A stretch of DNA of 43,809 nucleotides from Treponema sp. GTDB lineage: Bacteria > Spirochaetota > Spirochaetia > Treponematales > Treponemataceae. Within the stretch, counting starts at the first letter, position 1. Every line of letters starts with the position of its first letter. This document shows positions 41,439 to 43,809 of the stretch, piece after piece. The notes beneath the pieces are model-generated. The model had not been told where the DNA came from, did not search any database, and saw only the letters and a list, made by a program, of their open reading frames with translations. Position numbers and translations under genes: made by a program. The DNA lies in NCBI GenBank assembly GCA_017412405.1, contig JAFPYB010000088.1, positions 1 to 43,809 of the forward strand, given 5' to 3'.

Positions 41439-42367
41439 TTCTGCCGCTTCCCCAGCTCTATGAAATTCATGTGGGCTTTTTCTTTAGAGCTTATTCGTTT
41501 CTGCCCCAGAATAACGCCTTCCATGCCGACACCGTTTTTCGCCGACAATTTCCGCCCCCTGATTTCCTCGTTTTCAATCGCCCACACAGGCGGCTCTGGG
41601 TTCAAATCGCCGCCCTTCACATATTCCAGCCATTCCCCAGGCTCGGGAACGCAAAAGCTCATTTCTTTCTGCGTGAACGGATGCACAAAAGAAAGCGTCC
41701 TCGCGTGCAGGCATAAGCGATGGAAATGGTCGGTGCGGGCGCGGTAGTTCTCGTCTCCGCACAACGGGTAGTCCCGGCTTGCAAGATGGGCGCGAATCTG
41801 GTTCTTTTTTCCTGTATCAAGGGAAAGCTCAAAAAGCGTGTGAGTAGGGCCGCGCTCAACAACAGAAAAATGAGTCCGCGCTGGAACGGTCTTCAAATTC
41901 CTGTCCGACTGCTTCATTTTTTCCGACGGCACAAAGCCCACATTGTACGCATTGAACGAAAGCTCGTCGTCAATCAGCCCAGTGTCCGGAAGAACTTTTT
42001 CCCGGGATTTGGGATTTTCCGCCACGGCGCGGTAGAGGCGGCTTGTCACCATCGTGTGCCAACGCTTCATTATGAGCGACTGCGCATTTTCCGTGAAGGC
42101 GAACATCATCACGCCGCTCGTGTCGCGGTCAAGGCGATGCACAACCAGCGGCTTGTGGTTCTTGTTCAAAACGCCCCGCTTGCGCATGAGCTGTTCCAGC
42201 ACGTCCTGCGCCGTACGCGCACGGCTTCCTGGATAGGGACAGGTGAGCATGCCGGTCGGTTTGTTGATGACGCACAAAAATTCGTCCTCATACAAGATTT
42301 CAATGCGTTCCTTTCCGTAATCAGCCTTATGCTCGCGCTTATATTTAGTTGATGCTTTCACGTTCAT
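41435..42367 (-). CDS. RluA-family pseudouridine synthase
   Basis: A 310-residue RNA pseudouridine synthase of the RluA family, which turns uridine into pseudouridine in rRNA or tRNA. The catalytic Asp lies in VVHRLDRDTSGVMMFA near residue 100; other blocks are EDEFLCVINKPTGMLTCPYPG, RLYRAVAE and KKNQIRAHLASRDYPLCGDENY. No S4 domain is present, as in RluA and RluC-like single-domain forms. The C-terminal ~50 residues extend past the core. GGGGA precedes the ATG. It lies 9 nt after slyX and overlaps the glycosyltransferase gene by 4 nt. The target base cannot be predicted. Confidence 0.93.
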   Translation of the reverse strand: MNVKASTKYKREHKADYGKERIEILYEDEFLCVINKPTGMLTCPYPGSRARTAQDVLEQLMRKRGVLNKNHKPLVVHRLDRDTSGVMMFAFTENAQSLIMKRWHTMVTSRLYRAVAENPKSREKVLPDTGLIDDELSFNAYNVGFVPSEKMKQSDRNLKTVPARTHFSVVERGPTHTLFELSLDTGKKNQIRAHLASRDYPLCGDENYRARTDHFHRLCLHARTLSFVHPFTQKEMSFCVPEPGEWLEYVKGGDLNPEPPVWAIENEEIRGRKLSAKNGVGMEGVILGQKRISSKEKAHMNFIELGKRQK

Positions 42368-42376
42368 GTTTTTCCC

Positions 42377-42583
42377 CTAATAATGTGGTGGCCGGCGGTT
42401 GGGAATTTCCAAGTTCTCGGACAAGTCTTGGATTCTGCCGGCCAAGATTTGGTTCTCCCTCCGCAACTTCTCCAGTTCTTTTTGGTTTTCCACGCACACG
42501 TTCTGCAACGCGGCAACAAAATCTTCAAGATAGGCGTATTTTGTTTCAAGCTGAATGAATTTTTCCTCGATTTCGCTTTCCAT
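42377..42583 (-). CDS. slyX: SlyX-like coiled-coil protein
   Basis: A 68-residue protein with heptad repeats (IEEKFIQLETKYAYLEDFVAALQ then ENQKELEKLRRENQIL) and the C-terminal PNRRPPHY, matching the conserved PPHY tail of the SlyX family. Function is not established. The ATG at 42583 follows AGGAAAGG and gives the usual family length; the longer frame to 42697 would run into the symporter gene. Confidence 0.88.
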   Translation of the reverse strand: MESEIEEKFIQLETKYAYLEDFVAALQNVCVENQKELEKLRRENQILAGRIQDLSENLEIPNRRPPHY

Positions 42584-42596
42584 ATGTGCGCCTTTC

Positions 42597-43809
42597 CTAG
42601 ATGAAATGCTTGAATTCAACGTGGTCAAAATGCTTTGTCTTGACTGCCACAATGTAGCTTCCGTACAGTGCCGAGAGAACATCGAATGCGGCGGCAAAGC
42701 TACAGAAAATTGGGGCGGCGGGCTTCAAAAGAAGATAGCGGGTGTCGAAGCCGCGACCGTAGAGCGTGCACAAAAGCGCGAGGGCAACAAAGCTCCCGCC
42801 TTTCGGGATGCCGCCAAGCACAAAGGAAATGGCGAATGCCGAGCAGAAAATCCAGCTCACGTCGGAAAGCGTGGAGCCGAGCGCGGAATAGGAGCGCACA
42901 ATGACAATAAAGCAAATCGATGATACCAGCGCCGTTCCACCGCGGGAAAAAATCGCGAAGAGCGACTGGGCAAAATTGTTCGTCTCGTCATGGATTCCCA
43001 AGCTCTCCTTTCCGTGTCTGATGTTGAGCTGGAGCACAAAGTTTGAGTCCCCAGAGAAGAACGCCGCAATCACAGGGCAGATTGAGGCGTAGAGAATATG
43101 GAATGGGCGCGGATCCTTGCAGACAAGGCGCAGGATGAGAGGATAGACGATGACGGATACAAGCACAAAATCCACGAGCAGCATGATGCAAAGCGGAAGG
43201 AACGTGGAGGATGCGAACGTCGTCCTAGCCTCCGAAGCCCAGTAGCACGAGACGGCAACCATGCCCACGGAAGCCCATTCCACAAAGAACGTGGTGACGT
43301 TGTAGAAAACGGTTGCAGCCGACTCGACAAGGGAAATGACAGATTTTGCGGCCCCCTGGGACACAGTTGCGCCGTAGCCGACGAATGCGGCGAACACGAA
43401 CGCGGGGAGCAGATATTGCCCGTCCTTCACCGCATCAAAGCCAGAGAACGGGAAAATCATCATGACAAGATTCCGTATGTCCACAGTGGGGATTTCGGTG
43501 ATTTTCTCGCTGGGAATGGGAATGCGCGGGAGCTTTACCACGAGAATCGAAATAAGCCCGATGACAAGCAAGATGAGCGTGAATGCGACAATTGAAATCA
43601 TGGTGAGAACGCCTGTCTTGAACAAGATTTTTGTCTCGCGCAGGCGGTATATTGAGTATGTTACGCCGAAGAACAGAAGCGGAAGAAGCGTGTACCGCCC
43701 AAAGCGGATTGCAAATTCCGAGCAGCCATCAAAAAAAGCATGAACCGCAGGATTTTCCATGGGAATGACGAACGAGGCGACAATTCCGAGAACTGCGCCA
43801 ATCAAATAT
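42597..43809 (-). CDS. Dicarboxylate/amino acid:cation symporter, cut at the right edge
   Basis: At least 404 codons of a DAACS-family (sodium/dicarboxylate, GltP-like) transporter; the frame is open to the window edge, so the true start lies outside. The repeated hairpin and core helices are recognisable: serine-rich SRGGTALVSS, and FCSAFAISFVLGGIPKGGSFVALALL near the C-terminus. The NMDGT block of classic glutamate transporters is not evident, so the substrate may differ. The stop is 13 nt before the slyX start, making it the first visible gene of a symporter-slyX-rluA-glycosyltransferase operon. Confidence 0.85.
   Translation of the reverse strand, partial: YLIGAVLGIVASFVIPMENPAVHAFFDGCSEFAIRFGRYTLLPLLFFGVTYSIYRLRETKILFKTGVLTMISIVAFTLILLVIGLISILVVKLPRIPIPSEKITEIPTVDIRNLVMMIFPFSGFDAVKDGQYLLPAFVFAAFVGYGATVSQGAAKSVISLVESAATVFYNVTTFFVEWASVGMVAVSCYWASEARTTFASSTFLPLCIMLLVDFVLVSVIVYPLILRLVCKDPRPFHILYASICPVIAAFFSGDSNFVLQLNIRHGKESLGIHDETNNFAQSLFAIFSRGGTALVSSICFIVIVRSYSALGSTLSDVSWIFCSAFAISFVLGGIPKGGSFVALALLCTLYGRGFDTRYLLLKPAAPIFCSFAAAFDVLSALYGSYIVAVKTKHFDHVEFKHFI

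Overview
The window looks like a chromosome segment of a spirochaete, most likely a gut- or rumen-type Treponema. The evidence is a class I (archaeal-type) lysyl-tRNA synthetase, an archaeal/V-type ATPase operon in place of an F-type one, many lipoproteins with loose spirochaete-style lipoboxes, and several proteins I can compare only with conserved spirochaetal unknowns. Species cannot be fixed from sequence alone. Most genes are of moderate GC; the hsdS gene is visibly more AT-rich than its neighbours.

Left arm (1-8.4 kb). A truncated unknown gene at the left edge and nudC are followed by an orphan type I restriction specificity gene (hsdS), lysS, an MFS transporter and leuB, all on the minus strand. 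Divergent from leuB, behind a chain of palindromes, are a RipA-like four-helix membrane protein and a small secreted protein.

Centre (8.5-30.8 kb), plus strand. A 548-residue membrane protein with a possible pseudokinase-like N-terminal half comes first, then a stand-alone acyl-CoA carboxyltransferase, pgk-tpiA, and a long operon secG-EIIA-atpG/H-C-I-K-F-E-A. That operon stops at a strong terminator directly after atpA. Five genes unrelated to the ATPase follow: an SH3-domain lipoprotein, an ABC-F protein, a MATE exporter, a small lipoprotein and an orphan solute-binding lipoprotein. atpB appears only after them. The central-stalk gene atpD is not in the window; where it would normally follow atpB there is a HEPN/MNT (nucleotidyltransferase) pair. 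The V-ATPase locus is therefore split.

Envelope cluster (30.8-34.8 kb), minus strand. A four-gene, translationally coupled lipoprotein operon encodes CsgG, a small PEGA-like lipoprotein, DUF4810 and DUF799. Downstream are a beta-barrel-like protein and an InlB-B-repeat lipoprotein. A divergent XRE regulator faces the operon across a 107-bp gap that holds a pair of 19-bp direct repeats. This is the best candidate for a little-described system: a probable outer-membrane CsgG-type assembly with its own regulator.

Right arm (35-43.8 kb). A KDG-type sugar kinase, a GerMN-domain membrane protein and a 645-residue unknown are followed by a minus-strand operon: cation symporter (cut by the right edge), slyX, rluA and a GT-C-like membrane glycosyltransferase. 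The glycosyltransferase carries a ten-G run that shifts its last ~50 codons out of frame; with nine Gs a much more protein-like C-terminus is restored.

Across the window, eight genes that start transcription units have a recognisable -10 box ending only 6-8 nt before the start codon and no Shine-Dalgarno sequence. This points to frequent leaderless transcription. Several dispersed palindromic repeats occupy the intergenic gaps. No tRNA, rRNA, CRISPR array, insertion sequence or prophage gene was recognised.
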